Source: Yinghuangia soli (lineage in GTDB: Bacteria; Actinomycetota; Actinomycetes; Streptomycetales; Streptomycetaceae). Taken from it: a stretch of 64,000 nucleotides of DNA. Below, piece by piece: positions 1-8,021 of the stretch. A model generated the notes under the pieces. It made no database searches. It was not told the DNA's origin and was given only the letters and a program-made list of their open reading frames with translations. Position numbers and translations under genes: made by a program. Position 1 is the first letter of the stretch. Each line of letters starts with the position of its first letter. The DNA is taken from contig NZ_JAKFHA010000020.1 in assembly GCF_021502675.1 (NCBI RefSeq), forward strand, positions 1-64,000, given 5' to 3'.

Positions 1-139
1 CCCCGCACGCCGGGACCGCGAAGGCCAGCGCCGCGGCGAGCGCCCATGCGGCCGTCCGCCGGAGATGCGCCCGGACCCCGGCCAGCCCCGCCCCGGAGCG
101 GGGCGGCCGGGTGCGGACGGTCTGCGCGATGCGCGGCAC
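1..139 (-). CDS. N-terminal part of an exported protein, possibly a class F sortase (runs off the left edge)
   Basis: Only about the first 46 residues lie in the window. A GTG start at 139 is preceded by a good ribosome site, GGGAGGAAGC at 141-150. The peptide begins with a basic stretch containing several Arg residues. A hydrophobic segment (AWALAAALAFAVPACG) follows, which looks like a signal peptide or lipoprotein signal ending at a Cys. It lies 38 bp downstream of the DUF4397 gene on the same strand. In actinomycetes a DUF4397 surface protein is often followed by a class F sortase. The sortase call rests only on that neighbourhood; no catalytic residue is visible here. Confidence 0.5.
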   Translation of the reverse strand, partial: MPRIAQTVRTRPPRSGAGLAGVRAHLRRTAAWALAAALAFAVPACG

Positions 140-177
140 GGCTTCCTCCCGCGGCGGCGTGCGTCCTTCGGTGATCG

Positions 178-1080
178 TCAGCGCCGTCCGGACGCGACGC
201 GGTAACCGCCCGCGGCCAGCCCCAGCGCCCCTGCGGCCGCCAGGCCGAACACCCAGGCCGGGGTTCCCTCGCCGCCGTCGGCGCGGGCCTCGGCTGCTGC
301 ACCGGACCCGCCGGCCGGGACGCCGCCCGGTGCGGAGTGCAGGCCGCTGATGGTCTGCGTCTTCAGCGCGAGGTTCTTGGCCTCGGCGCTTCCGTACGCG
401 TACACGATGGTGTTGGTGCCTTCGGCCAGGTTCAGGTCGGCCGGGCCCAGCGCCACCGTCGAGGTGCCGGCCAGCGTGACGTCGGCCTTGATCATGCCGG
501 CGTCGACGTCGCCCTTGGCTTCCTTGGGGTTGGTCAGGCCGGAGAACACCGGGGTGCCGTTGGCGCGCACGTCGACGGCCGGTGCCGCGGCGACGTGCCG
601 CACGGTCACCCGCGCCTTGCCGGCCGCCACCGGAGCGGTGTCGTTGACGTAGGCGGTCAGCATGGGAGTGCCGTCCGCGCCCAGGTGCGCCACGAGCGTG
701 GCGTTGGCTCCGGCGGGTACGTCGACCTGCTTCTGCAGTGCGGGGGTGCCGCCCGGGCCTTCGTTGTCCTTGAAGACCTTGATGTCGTAGCTGCCCGCGG
801 GCAGCTTCTGCGGATCGGTCAGCGTCCCCGGTTTGAAATCGGGCAGCAGTTGCTGCCCGTTGGCGTACACGTCCACGGTCAGGCCGGGGATGCCGTGCAG
901 CACCGACACCGTCGCCATCGAGTCGTCGGCGGCGTGCGCCGGTGCGGCGCCGAGAGCCGCGGACGAGGCGCACAGGGCGCCGATGCCCAGGACCGCCACC
1001 GCGCGGCGGCGGCCCGACCTGCCCACTCCCCCGTGCGGGACGGCTTCGGCGGTGGCCGGGTACGTTCCGTTCGTGTTCAT
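178..1080 (-). CDS. DUF4397 domain surface protein
   Basis: A protein of 300 residues. It has an Arg-rich n-region, a hydrophobic core and an AHA cleavage-like site near residue 50, so it should be exported. Two DUF4397-type beta repeats follow: the first begins ATVSVLHGIPGLTVDVYANG and the second ARVTVRHVAAAPAVDVRANG. A Gly/Ala-rich stretch then leads to a C-terminal membrane helix and a GRR tail. The tail fits membrane or wall anchoring, although I see no LPxTG. ATG at 1080 has GGAG six bases upstream. DUF4397 proteins are cell-surface proteins of unknown function. The next gene on the same strand may encode the matching sortase. Confidence 0.85.
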   Translation of the reverse strand: MNTNGTYPATAEAVPHGGVGRSGRRRAVAVLGIGALCASSAALGAAPAHAADDSMATVSVLHGIPGLTVDVYANGQQLLPDFKPGTLTDPQKLPAGSYDIKVFKDNEGPGGTPALQKQVDVPAGANATLVAHLGADGTPMLTAYVNDTAPVAAGKARVTVRHVAAAPAVDVRANGTPVFSGLTNPKEAKGDVDAGMIKADVTLAGTSTVALGPADLNLAEGTNTIVYAYGSAEAKNLALKTQTISGLHSAPGGVPAGGSGAAAEARADGGEGTPAWVFGLAAAGALGLAAGGYRVASGRR

Positions 1081-1154
1081 GAGGTGCTCCAGATGTCGGG
1101 CGTCGATTGACCCTTCACCTGTGATTCCGCCGCGGAGCGCCGAACGGATGCACC

Positions 1155-2144
1155 TCAGACCGGAGCGGAGAAACCGCCCTGCCGGGCCAGCGCCGCGGTG
1201 TAGGCCCACAGCTCGCTGCGCGCGGCCTCGCTGTCCCGCCGGGCGCCGAGCGCGTACGTCGCAGGCCGGGGCTTGCGGTCCTGCCAGAGCAGCCCGGTCG
1301 TCCGGACCGCCTCGGGGGCCGCGCCCAGCCACACGATGGTGTCGGCCCCTTGCTCGGCGTCGCGCAGGACGGGGCGGGTGAGGCGGCGGAACAGCGGCAT
1401 CGCGTCCTGCACGCCCTTGGTGTCCGCCCACCCGGGGTGCATGGCGTGCACGTGCACGTCGAACGCGGCCAGCCGCTCGGCCCACTCCTCGGTGAGCACG
1501 ACCTGGGCGCGCTTGGTACGGGCGTAGAACTTCTTCGGCGAGTAGGCCACCGCCGCGCCTTCGGGATCGCCGGGCGTCAGGCCCTGCGTGTACTGGCCGC
1601 CGGACGTCACGGTCACGACCCGGGAGGGCGCCGCGGCCCGGAGCAGCGGCAGCAGCGTCGCGGTCAGGATCCAGGGGCCCAGCACATGGACGGCAAAGGT
1701 CAGTTCGACCCCGTCGGCGCTGAACTGCCGGGTGCCCGGCATGACCCCGGCGTTGTTGACCAGGACGTCCAGGCGCGCCTCGCGGTCCAGGAGTTCGGCC
1801 GTGCAGGTGTGCAGGTCGGCCATGCGGCCCACGTCGCAGGCCAGCGGCCGCACCGCGTCCTGGGCGGCGCCGGGCGCGGCGGCGCGGACCCGGCGTACGG
1901 CCTGTTCGGCGCGGTCCGCCGTGCGGCCCAGGACGTACACGGTCGCGCCGCACCGCGCGAACCCGGTCGCCGCGGCCAGCCCGATCCCGCCGGCCGCACC
2001 GGTGACCAGCACGGTCTTGCCGTCCATCCGGCCGCCGTCGGCGGGCCAGCCGGCCAGGCGCTTGCGGATGCGGAAGCCGGGGGTTCCGTAGCCGAGTGCG
2101 ATCGAGCGGTCGAGCGCCTGGTCGAGCCGGGCAGCGGCAGTCAT
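1155..2144 (-). CDS. SDR family NAD(P)-dependent oxidoreductase, DHRS12-like
   Basis: A 329-residue short-chain dehydrogenase. The cofactor motif TGAAGGIG lies near residue 48, NNAG with following GVMPG near 135, the catalytic Ser is in VTSGG, and YxxxK appears as YARTK. The N-terminal extension of about 40 residues before the Rossmann fold (LDRSIALGYG...IRKRLAGWP) is typical of the DHRS12-like group, whose substrate is generally unknown. The start at 2144 was chosen because family members start close to this TAAARLD segment; a start six codons further out is possible. It is divergent from the SARP regulator at 2259, leaving about 110 bp for both promoters. Confidence 0.82.
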   Translation of the reverse strand: MTAAARLDQALDRSIALGYGTPGFRIRKRLAGWPADGGRMDGKTVLVTGAAGGIGLAAATGFARCGATVYVLGRTADRAEQAVRRVRAAAPGAAQDAVRPLACDVGRMADLHTCTAELLDREARLDVLVNNAGVMPGTRQFSADGVELTFAVHVLGPWILTATLLPLLRAAAPSRVVTVTSGGQYTQGLTPGDPEGAAVAYSPKKFYARTKRAQVVLTEEWAERLAAFDVHVHAMHPGWADTKGVQDAMPLFRRLTRPVLRDAEQGADTIVWLGAAPEAVRTTGLLWQDRKPRPATYALGARRDSEAARSELWAYTAALARQGGFSAPV

Positions 2145-2258
2145 GTGCGGCCCGCTACCCAAGGCCTGCCCGAAGAAAACGGGCTGCGCCCGGGCCGCCG
2201 GACGCGTTCGGGATAGTCGCAGCCCGGGATGATCTTGGGCTGCCTAGGATGGCGCGCA

Positions 2259-5200
2259 ATGGTGCACATACAGGTACTCGGCTCGCTGATCGCCGAACGG
2301 AACGGCGAGGCCGTGCCGCTCGGCGGCCGCCGGCAGCGCTCGGTGCTCGCCCTGCTGGTCGCGCATCGCGGCCAGGTCGTCTCGGTGGACCGGATGATCG
2401 ACGACCTGTGGCAAGGGGCGCCGCCCGCCCAGGCCGTGACGTCCCTTCAGGCGTACGTGTCCAACCTGCGCCGCCTCCTGGAACCCGGCCGGGCCCCGCG
2501 GACTCCGGCAAAACTGCTGGTCAGCGCGCCGCCCGGGTACGCGCTACGGCTGCCGGACGACGCCGTCGACGCGTGGCGCTTCGAACACCTTCTGCACGAC
2601 GCCCGCACCGCGCTCGCCGCGGACGGCGCCGGCGCCGCGGAGTCCGCGCGGGCCGCGCTCACCGAGGCGTTGGGCCTGTGGCGCGGGCCTGCGTACGCCG
2701 AGTCCGCCGACGAGTCGTGGGCGGTGCCCGAGGCCGCCCGGCTGGGCGAACTGCGCCTGGTGGCCCGCGAGCTCCGCACGGCCGCCGAACTGCGCTGCAC
2801 GGACCCGGCCGCGGCCGTCCCCGAAGCCGAACTCCTGACCCGGGAGGCACCCCTGCGCGAGGAGGGCTGGCGCCTGCACGCGCTGGCGCTCTGGGCCGCG
2901 GGGCGGCAGGCGGACGCACTGGGCACGCTGCGCCGGGCGCGCGCCGTGCTGGCCGCCGAAGTAGGCCTGGATCCGGGACCGGCGCTGACCGCGCTGGAAG
3001 CGGCGATCCTGGCGCAGGACACCGCACTGCTGCAGGAGGCGACTCGGGCGGGGACAAATCGCCGCCCCGGGCCCCGGAACGGGCCGCCGGACGCGGCGAA
3101 CCCGGAAGCGGCGGCATCCCCCGCACCCCGTCCCGAGCCTGATGCGGCACGCTCTTCGGCACGCCGCCCCGGCCCCCCGGATGGGACGCACTCGACGTCG
3201 GCGGCCACCTCCGCGCCTCCCGCGGCGTCGCGCCCCGAACCCCAAGCGCGAGCGGCACACCCTTCCGGGCTCCTCCCCGCACCCCAGAGCGGGGCGCACC
3301 CGGGGCCTGCACCAGACCTGGTCCCTCGTCCGGACTCTGCGGCGGCGCCTCCTTCCGCCGATGGCCCGACATCCCCGTACACCGACCTGTTCGTCGGCCG
3401 GGACGCCGAGTCGGCGCAGCTCGTCGCCGCCGCGGACCGGGCGCGATCCGCGGGCCCGACCGTCGCGCTGGTCACCGGCGAAGCGGGGCTGGGCAAGTCG
3501 GCGCTGCTGCGGGCGTTCGGCGCACACCTGGAACGCAGCGGCCGCACAGTGGTGTTCGGCCGCACCACGGACGCGGAAGGCGCTCCGCCCGCGTGGGCGT
3601 GGGTCGAGGCGCTGCGCGGCCTGGCTCGCGAATTCCCGCCGCCGGAAGACTCCTTGGCGGTCCTCGCGCCGCTGCTGCCGGACGCGGCGGCGCACTCCGC
3701 CGCGGGCACCGTACATGGCCCGGGCTCCGACTCGGGCCCCGGCGCCGACCGCAACTCCGGCTCCATCCCCGGCCCAGGCGCCGGCCCGGCCTCCGGCTTC
3801 GACCCCGGCACGGACGTCGCCGCCGGACGCTTCCGCCTGCACCGGGCGGTCTGGCGCTGGCTCGCGGGCGCCGCCGCCGTGCGCCCGCTGGTCATCGTCC
3901 TGGACGATCTGCACTGGGCCGACCAGGAGACCGGCGCCCTGCTCGCCGGTCTGGCCGACGTACCGGCCGGGACGCCTCTGATGGTGGTGGCCGCGTTCCG
4001 CCCCGACGAGCTCGCCGCGCATATGTCCGACACGCTCGCCGCCCTGGCCGGCCGCTCCCCGGTGCGCGTGGCGCTGTCCGGTCTGCCCGCGGCCGCGGTG
4101 GCCGAGGTCGTCGCGGCGGCCGGCGGGCCCGCGGTGGACGCCGAGACGCTGGCGGCGCTCGCCGAACGCACCGGCGGGAACCCCTTCTACCTCCGCGAGA
4201 GCGCCCGGCTGCTGGCCGGCGAGGGCGCCCTCGTCGCCCTCGCCGAAGTGCCGGACGGCGTACGGGACGTGCTGCGCCGCCGCCTCGGCAGGCTGCCCGA
4301 GGCGGCCGTGGCCGTGCTGCGGCTGGCCGCCGTCGCGGGCCGCGAGGCCGATGTCGAGGTGCTCCTCGACGCGGCGGACACCGACGAGGACGGCGTCCTG
4401 GGTGCGTTGGAGGCCGGCCTGATCGCCGGACTGCTCGTCGAACCGGCTCCCGGCCGCGTGCGGTTCGTGCACGCGCTGGTCCGCGACACGCTGCTGGCCG
4501 ACCTGACCCGGCTCCGCGCGACGCGGATGCACGCCCGGATCGCGGCGAGCCTGGAGGCCCGGGCGTCCGAGGACGTCTCGGCGCTGGCGCACCACTTCGC
4601 CGCGGCCGCGTCGTCGGCGACCGCGGCCAAGGCGGTGGCCTACTGCGTCCGGGCCGCCGCGCTCGCCGAGAACCGGTACGCGCACGACGCCGCGGCGGCC
4701 TCGCTCGCCGACGCGCTCGCGTGCTTCGACCGGATCCCGGCCGCCGAGCGCGTCGAAGGCAGCGGCGGCGACCGGGCCGCCGAGCGGGTCGCGCTGCTGG
4801 GGCGGCTGCTGCGCGCCCAGGTCCGCGCCGGGGCCGTCGTGGACGCCCGCGAGACCCGCCGCATGGCCGTCGAGCACGCCGTCGCGGACGGCCGGGACGG
4901 CCTCCTGACCGCGGCGCTGACCGCGTGGACCGAGCCGACGCCGTGGCAGACCCGGCCGTACGGCGGCATCGACGAGCCGGTCGTCGCTCAGCTGCGCCGC
5001 CTGCTGGCCCGGCCGGACCACGAACCGGCTTTGCGCTGCCGCTTGTTGCTGGCCTACGCGGAGGAACTCTCCAACCTCCAGGACCCGTCCGTGCGCGCTG
5101 CCGCGACCGAGGCGGTCGCCCTCGCGGACGAGGCGGGCGACCCGAGCCTGCGCGCCCAGGCCCGCGCGACGCTCCTGCGCGAGTTCGACCCGGACCGCGA

Positions 5201-5978
5201 GTGGCGCGAAGCCGCCCTGATCGGCGCCGAGTTGGAGCGCCTGGGCATCGACCACGACCTGCCGGGCCACCGCTGGCACGGCCAGTTCGCGCAGGCTTCC
5301 GCAGCCGCTGTCGAGGGCGATGCCGCGGCGTCGGCCCGCCGCATCGAGGAGTGCCTGCGGGTCGCCCGCGCGTACCGCATGCCGGGGCCGGTCGCCGTCG
5401 CCGAGTGCGCGGTCGCGACGCTGGCGCACATAGAGGGCCGGACCGAAGAGGCCGAGCAGCTCTACGCCCAGGCGGCCGCCGCGATGGCCCGGCAGGGCTC
5501 GCCGCACGCCGACGGCTATCTGCTGATGGCCATGGCCACGATCCGCGCCGGCCAGGGCCGCCTTGCCGAGTTCGTCCCCATCGCCACGCAGCTGTACGAC
5601 GAGTACGGGCCGCTCATGGGCGACCTGCTGGCCGCCGCCCTGGCCGCCGCGGGGCGGACCGGCGAGGCCCGTGCACTGCTGGCGAAGGCCGGGCCGATCC
5701 AGGCCGACTTCTTCTTCAAGGTGTCCGCGACGTTCCGTGCGATGGCCATGGTCGCCGCGGAGGATCCGACCGGCGCCGCCGAGCTGTACGACGCTCTGCT
5801 GCCCAGCCGGGAGTCCTCGCCGCCGGTCTCCGGCTTCAGCCTCGCGATCCCGCCGATCGCCGCCACCCTGGCCGGCCTCGCGGACCTGCTGGACCGCCCG
5901 GCCGAGGCCGCCGCCCACCGCGCGCACGCGGCGGCCATCGCCGCCAAGTGGAACACCGCGCTGGGCGTCGGCTCCTGA
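2259..5978 (+). CDS. AfsR/SARP-family transcriptional regulator with AAA ATPase domain (large SARP)
   Basis: A 1239-residue regulator. Residues 1-95 form an OmpR-like winged-helix DNA-binding domain and residues 100-245 the BTAD domain, together a SARP N-terminus. A Pro/Ala-rich linker (about 265-370) leads to an AAA/STAND ATPase with Walker A GEAGLGKS near 407 and Walker B VIVLDDLHWAD near 548. The remaining 600 residues are helical, TPR-like repeats. There is no C-terminal LuxR helix-turn-helix, so DNA binding must be N-terminal. SARPs bind direct repeats near -35 boxes and activate secondary-metabolite genes. ATG at 2259 has no good ribosome site, but TAGGAT lies just upstream, so a leaderless transcript is possible; GTG at 2262 is an alternative. 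No obvious biosynthetic cluster adjoins it. Confidence 0.88.
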   Translation: MVHIQVLGSLIAERNGEAVPLGGRRQRSVLALLVAHRGQVVSVDRMIDDLWQGAPPAQAVTSLQAYVSNLRRLLEPGRAPRTPAKLLVSAPPGYALRLPDDAVDAWRFEHLLHDARTALAADGAGAAESARAALTEALGLWRGPAYAESADESWAVPEAARLGELRLVARELRTAAELRCTDPAAAVPEAELLTREAPLREEGWRLHALALWAAGRQADALGTLRRARAVLAAEVGLDPGPALTALEAAILAQDTALLQEATRAGTNRRPGPRNGPPDAANPEAAASPAPRPEPDAARSSARRPGPPDGTHSTSAATSAPPAASRPEPQARAAHPSGLLPAPQSGAHPGPAPDLVPRPDSAAAPPSADGPTSPYTDLFVGRDAESAQLVAAADRARSAGPTVALVTGEAGLGKSALLRAFGAHLERSGRTVVFGRTTDAEGAPPAWAWVEALRGLAREFPPPEDSLAVLAPLLPDAAAHSAAGTVHGPGSDSGPGADRNSGSIPGPGAGPASGFDPGTDVAAGRFRLHRAVWRWLAGAAAVRPLVIVLDDLHWADQETGALLAGLADVPAGTPLMVVAAFRPDELAAHMSDTLAALAGRSPVRVALSGLPAAAVAEVVAAAGGPAVDAETLAALAERTGGNPFYLRESARLLAGEGALVALAEVPDGVRDVLRRRLGRLPEAAVAVLRLAAVAGREADVEVLLDAADTDEDGVLGALEAGLIAGLLVEPAPGRVRFVHALVRDTLLADLTRLRATRMHARIAASLEARASEDVSALAHHFAAAASSATAAKAVAYCVRAAALAENRYAHDAAAASLADALACFDRIPAAERVEGSGGDRAAERVALLGRLLRAQVRAGAVVDARETRRMAVEHAVADGRDGLLTAALTAWTEPTPWQTRPYGGIDEPVVAQLRRLLARPDHEPALRCRLLLAYAEELSNLQDPSVRAAATEAVALADEAGDPSLRAQARATLLREFDPDREWREAALIGAELERLGIDHDLPGHRWHGQFAQASAAAVEGDAAASARRIEECLRVARAYRMPGPVAVAECAVATLAHIEGRTEEAEQLYAQAAAAMARQGSPHADGYLLMAMATIRAGQGRLAEFVPIATQLYDEYGPLMGDLLAAALAAAGRTGEARALLAKAGPIQADFFFKVSATFRAMAMVAAEDPTGAAELYDALLPSRESSPPVSGFSLAIPPIAATLAGLADLLDRPAEAAAHRAHAAAIAAKWNTALGVGS

Positions 5979-5980
5979 GC

Positions 5981-6003
5981 TCCGGCGCGCAGTGCGCGCC
6001 GGA
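5981..6003. terminator. Bidirectional hairpin terminator
   Basis: A perfect 11-bp inverted repeat (TCCGGCGCGCA, one base, TGCGCGCCGGA) sits exactly between the convergent SARP and tsaC genes. There is no U-tract, as is common for actinomycete terminators. Confidence 0.75.
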
Positions 6004-6005
6004 TG

Positions 6006-6983
6006 TCAGGAGGACTGCCGGGGCCCCGCCGCACGGCGGAGCCGGTTGGCGATCGCCGTGCCCAGGTCGGCCTCCGGGGGCAGGGACGCGACGATGAGGT
6101 CGCAGCCCCGCTCGTCGAGTCCGCGCAGGAAGCCGTACAGGCCGCGGGCGTAGTCGGCCATCGACCCCGGCACCTCGACCACCGCGTGCGCCTTGATGCC
6201 GGTGTCCGGTGCCGAGGCGGGCAGCAGGACGCCGACGCGGTGGCCCTGGTCCTGGGCCAGCGCTGCTTCGGCGGCGACGCGGTCGGGTGCCACCAGCACG
6301 ACCCGGGCGCGCGGCGCGTAGTGCGACGGGTGCTGGCCGGGCACCCGGACGGGGGTGGCCGACGGGGCGGCGAGCGGCCGGCCGAGGACCGCTTCGAGGC
6401 TCTCGCTCGTCACGCCGCCGGGCCGCAGCACGCTGAGCGTGCCGCTGGTGGTGTCGACGATGGTCGACTCGACGCCGACCCGGCAGGGGCCGCCGTCCAG
6501 GACGAAGTCGACGGCGTCGCCGAGTTCGGTGCGCACGTGGTCGGCGGTGGTCGGGCTGACCGAGCCGAAGCGGTTGGCGGACGGGGCCGCGATGCCGCCG
6601 CCGAACTCGGCCAGCAGCTGCAGGGCGACGGGGTGGTCGGGGACCCGCAGGGCGACCGTCTCCAGGCCGCCGGTCACCTCGGACGGCACCCGGGAGCCGC
6701 GGCGCAGCACCAGCGTGAGCGGCCCCGGCCAGAACCGCTCGGCCAGCTCCCGCGCCTCCGGCGAGACGTCCGCGGCCCAGTCGTCCAGCTGCCCGGCGCT
6801 GCCGAGGTGGACGATGAGCGGGTGGGTCGGCGGCCGGCCTTTGGCCGCGAAGATGCGGGCGACGGCTGCCGGGTCCTCGGCGTCGGCGCCCAGCCCGTAG
6901 ACGGTCTCGGTGGGCAGTGCCACCAGACCTCCCGAGCGCAGTACCTCGGCTGCCTTTGCGATATCCCCGGCGCTTGCCGTCAT
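6006..6983 (-). CDS. tsaC: L-threonylcarbamoyladenylate synthase (Sua5/YrdC family)
   Basis: A 325-residue enzyme that makes threonylcarbamoyl-AMP from threonine, bicarbonate and ATP for the universal t6A37 tRNA modification. The N-terminal YrdC domain shows PTETVYGLGAD, a KGRPxxHPL motif and PSANRFGSVSPT. The C-terminal Sua5 domain follows after a linker and contains VPGQHPSHYAPRA, so this is the long Sua5/YwlC form. The start at 6983 places the YrdC domain right at the N-terminus. The gene stands alone between a convergent regulator and a divergent membrane protein gene. In many actinomycetes it lies near atp or prmC genes, which are absent here. Confidence 0.92.
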   Translation of the reverse strand: MTASAGDIAKAAEVLRSGGLVALPTETVYGLGADAEDPAAVARIFAAKGRPPTHPLIVHLGSAGQLDDWAADVSPEARELAERFWPGPLTLVLRRGSRVPSEVTGGLETVALRVPDHPVALQLLAEFGGGIAAPSANRFGSVSPTTADHVRTELGDAVDFVLDGGPCRVGVESTIVDTTSGTLSVLRPGGVTSESLEAVLGRPLAAPSATPVRVPGQHPSHYAPRARVVLVAPDRVAAEAALAQDQGHRVGVLLPASAPDTGIKAHAVVEVPGSMADYARGLYGFLRGLDERGCDLIVASLPPEADLGTAIANRLRRAAGPRQSS

Positions 6984-7115
6984 GCTCCTGGTCCCTCCTT
7001 GCCCCTGGTGCCGCCCCTATTCTCGCCGCCGCCGGAACCGCCGGCGCACCGGACCCGGTCGGAACCATCCGTCCGAGGGATGCCGCAGGGGGTCGGCGGC
7101 GGGGGCCGCTTCGTG

Positions 7116-7127
7116 TGCGTATACGCA
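7116..7127. promoter_or_regulatory. 12-bp perfect palindrome upstream of the 7170 gene
   Basis: TGCGTATACGCA is a perfect 12-bp palindrome 43 bp before the GTG at 7170, in the 186-bp gap between the divergent tsaC and membrane protein genes. Part of it (TGCGTAT) recurs in the dyad before the PepSY gene at 7960, suggesting a shared operator. The rest of the gap is GC-rich and shows nothing else I can name. Confidence 0.45.
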
Positions 7128-7169
7128 TCCGCCTTCGGCGCGCGGGCGCTGTTCTGCCATTCTTGCGCG

Positions 7170-7820
7170 GTGCACATAGGCCAGCCGGGGTTCCGCGCGA
7201 TGCGTGCCGTCGTCTTCGCGGCGGTGTGCGTCTTCGCGTCCCTGGGGCTGCACATGTACGCCGGGGGTGCCCCGGTCCGGCCGCTGGCCGTGGTCGCCTT
7301 GCTCGGCACGACCTCGCTGGGCGCGTTCGCGCTGGCGGGTCGGCAGCGCGGGCTCGGCACTTTGCTGGTGGCGTGCGGTGCCGTGCAGTACGGGCTGCAC
7401 CACGTGTTCGGCATGGCGGCCGGCCACGCCGCGCGGGCGGACGGCGCGGAGCGTACGGAATATGTGATGTCGGCTGTGGACGGCACGCAGGCCATGGTGC
7501 TGACGGCCGTGGCGGACCACACCGGTGCGCACGCCGCGGCGACGTCCGACGTGCGGATGCTCGTGGTCCACGTGCTGATGGCGCTGTTCTCCGCGATGTG
7601 GCTCGCCCAGGGCGACCGGGCATTGGCCGCGGTGCTGGTCACCGCCGCGGTCGCAGCCCGCGGCTGGCTGCGGCATCTGGTCGCCGTCCCGGTCCTGGCC
7701 GTGGTCACCGAACGCCGCCGCATCCCGACAGTGCCGGACGCACCCGTCCGCGCCTCTTTGGTCCTCCTCGCCGAGACGGTCAGCCGGCGCGGCCCGCCAA
7801 GGCGGCTCTCCTTCAGCTGA
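7170..7820 (+). CDS. Small multi-pass membrane protein of unknown function
   Basis: A protein of about 216 residues with four or more hydrophobic segments: VVFAAVCVFASLGLHMYAGG, a segment around PLAVVALLGTTSLGAFALAG, LLVACGAVQYGLHHVFGMAA, and VHVLMALFSAMWL with the following Ala/Val-rich helix. Several His and Met residues lie in or near the helices, which would suit metal handling, but this is only an observation. A basic tail follows. GTG at 7170 is preferred because it keeps MHIGQPGFRAMRA; ATG at 7200 is the alternative, and neither has a strong ribosome site. It is followed after 200 bp by a PepSY protein on the same strand, and I infer a joint membrane function. No family is recognised. 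Confidence 0.7.
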   Translation: MHIGQPGFRAMRAVVFAAVCVFASLGLHMYAGGAPVRPLAVVALLGTTSLGAFALAGRQRGLGTLLVACGAVQYGLHHVFGMAAGHAARADGAERTEYVMSAVDGTQAMVLTAVADHTGAHAAATSDVRMLVVHVLMALFSAMWLAQGDRALAAVLVTAAVAARGWLRHLVAVPVLAVVTERRRIPTVPDAPVRASLVLLAETVSRRGPPRRLSFS

Positions 7821-7959
7821 CCGGGCCCGCCCATGCGCGCCCGGGTACGGCCGCGCGCCCCGCAGCGGGTGCCCGGCCGGGTCCGCCCTGTCCCGCCTCG
7901 CAGCCGCGCCGAGCCGCGCGGCCGATCCGGCGTGCGCCGCGGACCCCCACCAGCGCTCT

Positions 7960-7997
7960 GGCATGCGTATCGACGCCCTGCCGCGATGACGCATGCC
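7960..7997 (+). promoter_or_regulatory. Hairpin/dyad in the leader of the PepSY gene
   Basis: GGCATGCGT at 7960-7968 and ACGCATGCC at 7989-7997 are perfect inverted copies. Inside them ATCG (7969-7972) pairs with CGAT (7984-7987), leaving one bulged G and an 11-nt loop. The structure ends 24 bp before the PepSY start codon, so it could be an operator or a 5'-leader RNA hairpin. Confidence 0.55.
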
Positions 7998-8021
7998 TCC
8001 TGCCTCACGGAGAGCTGTCTC

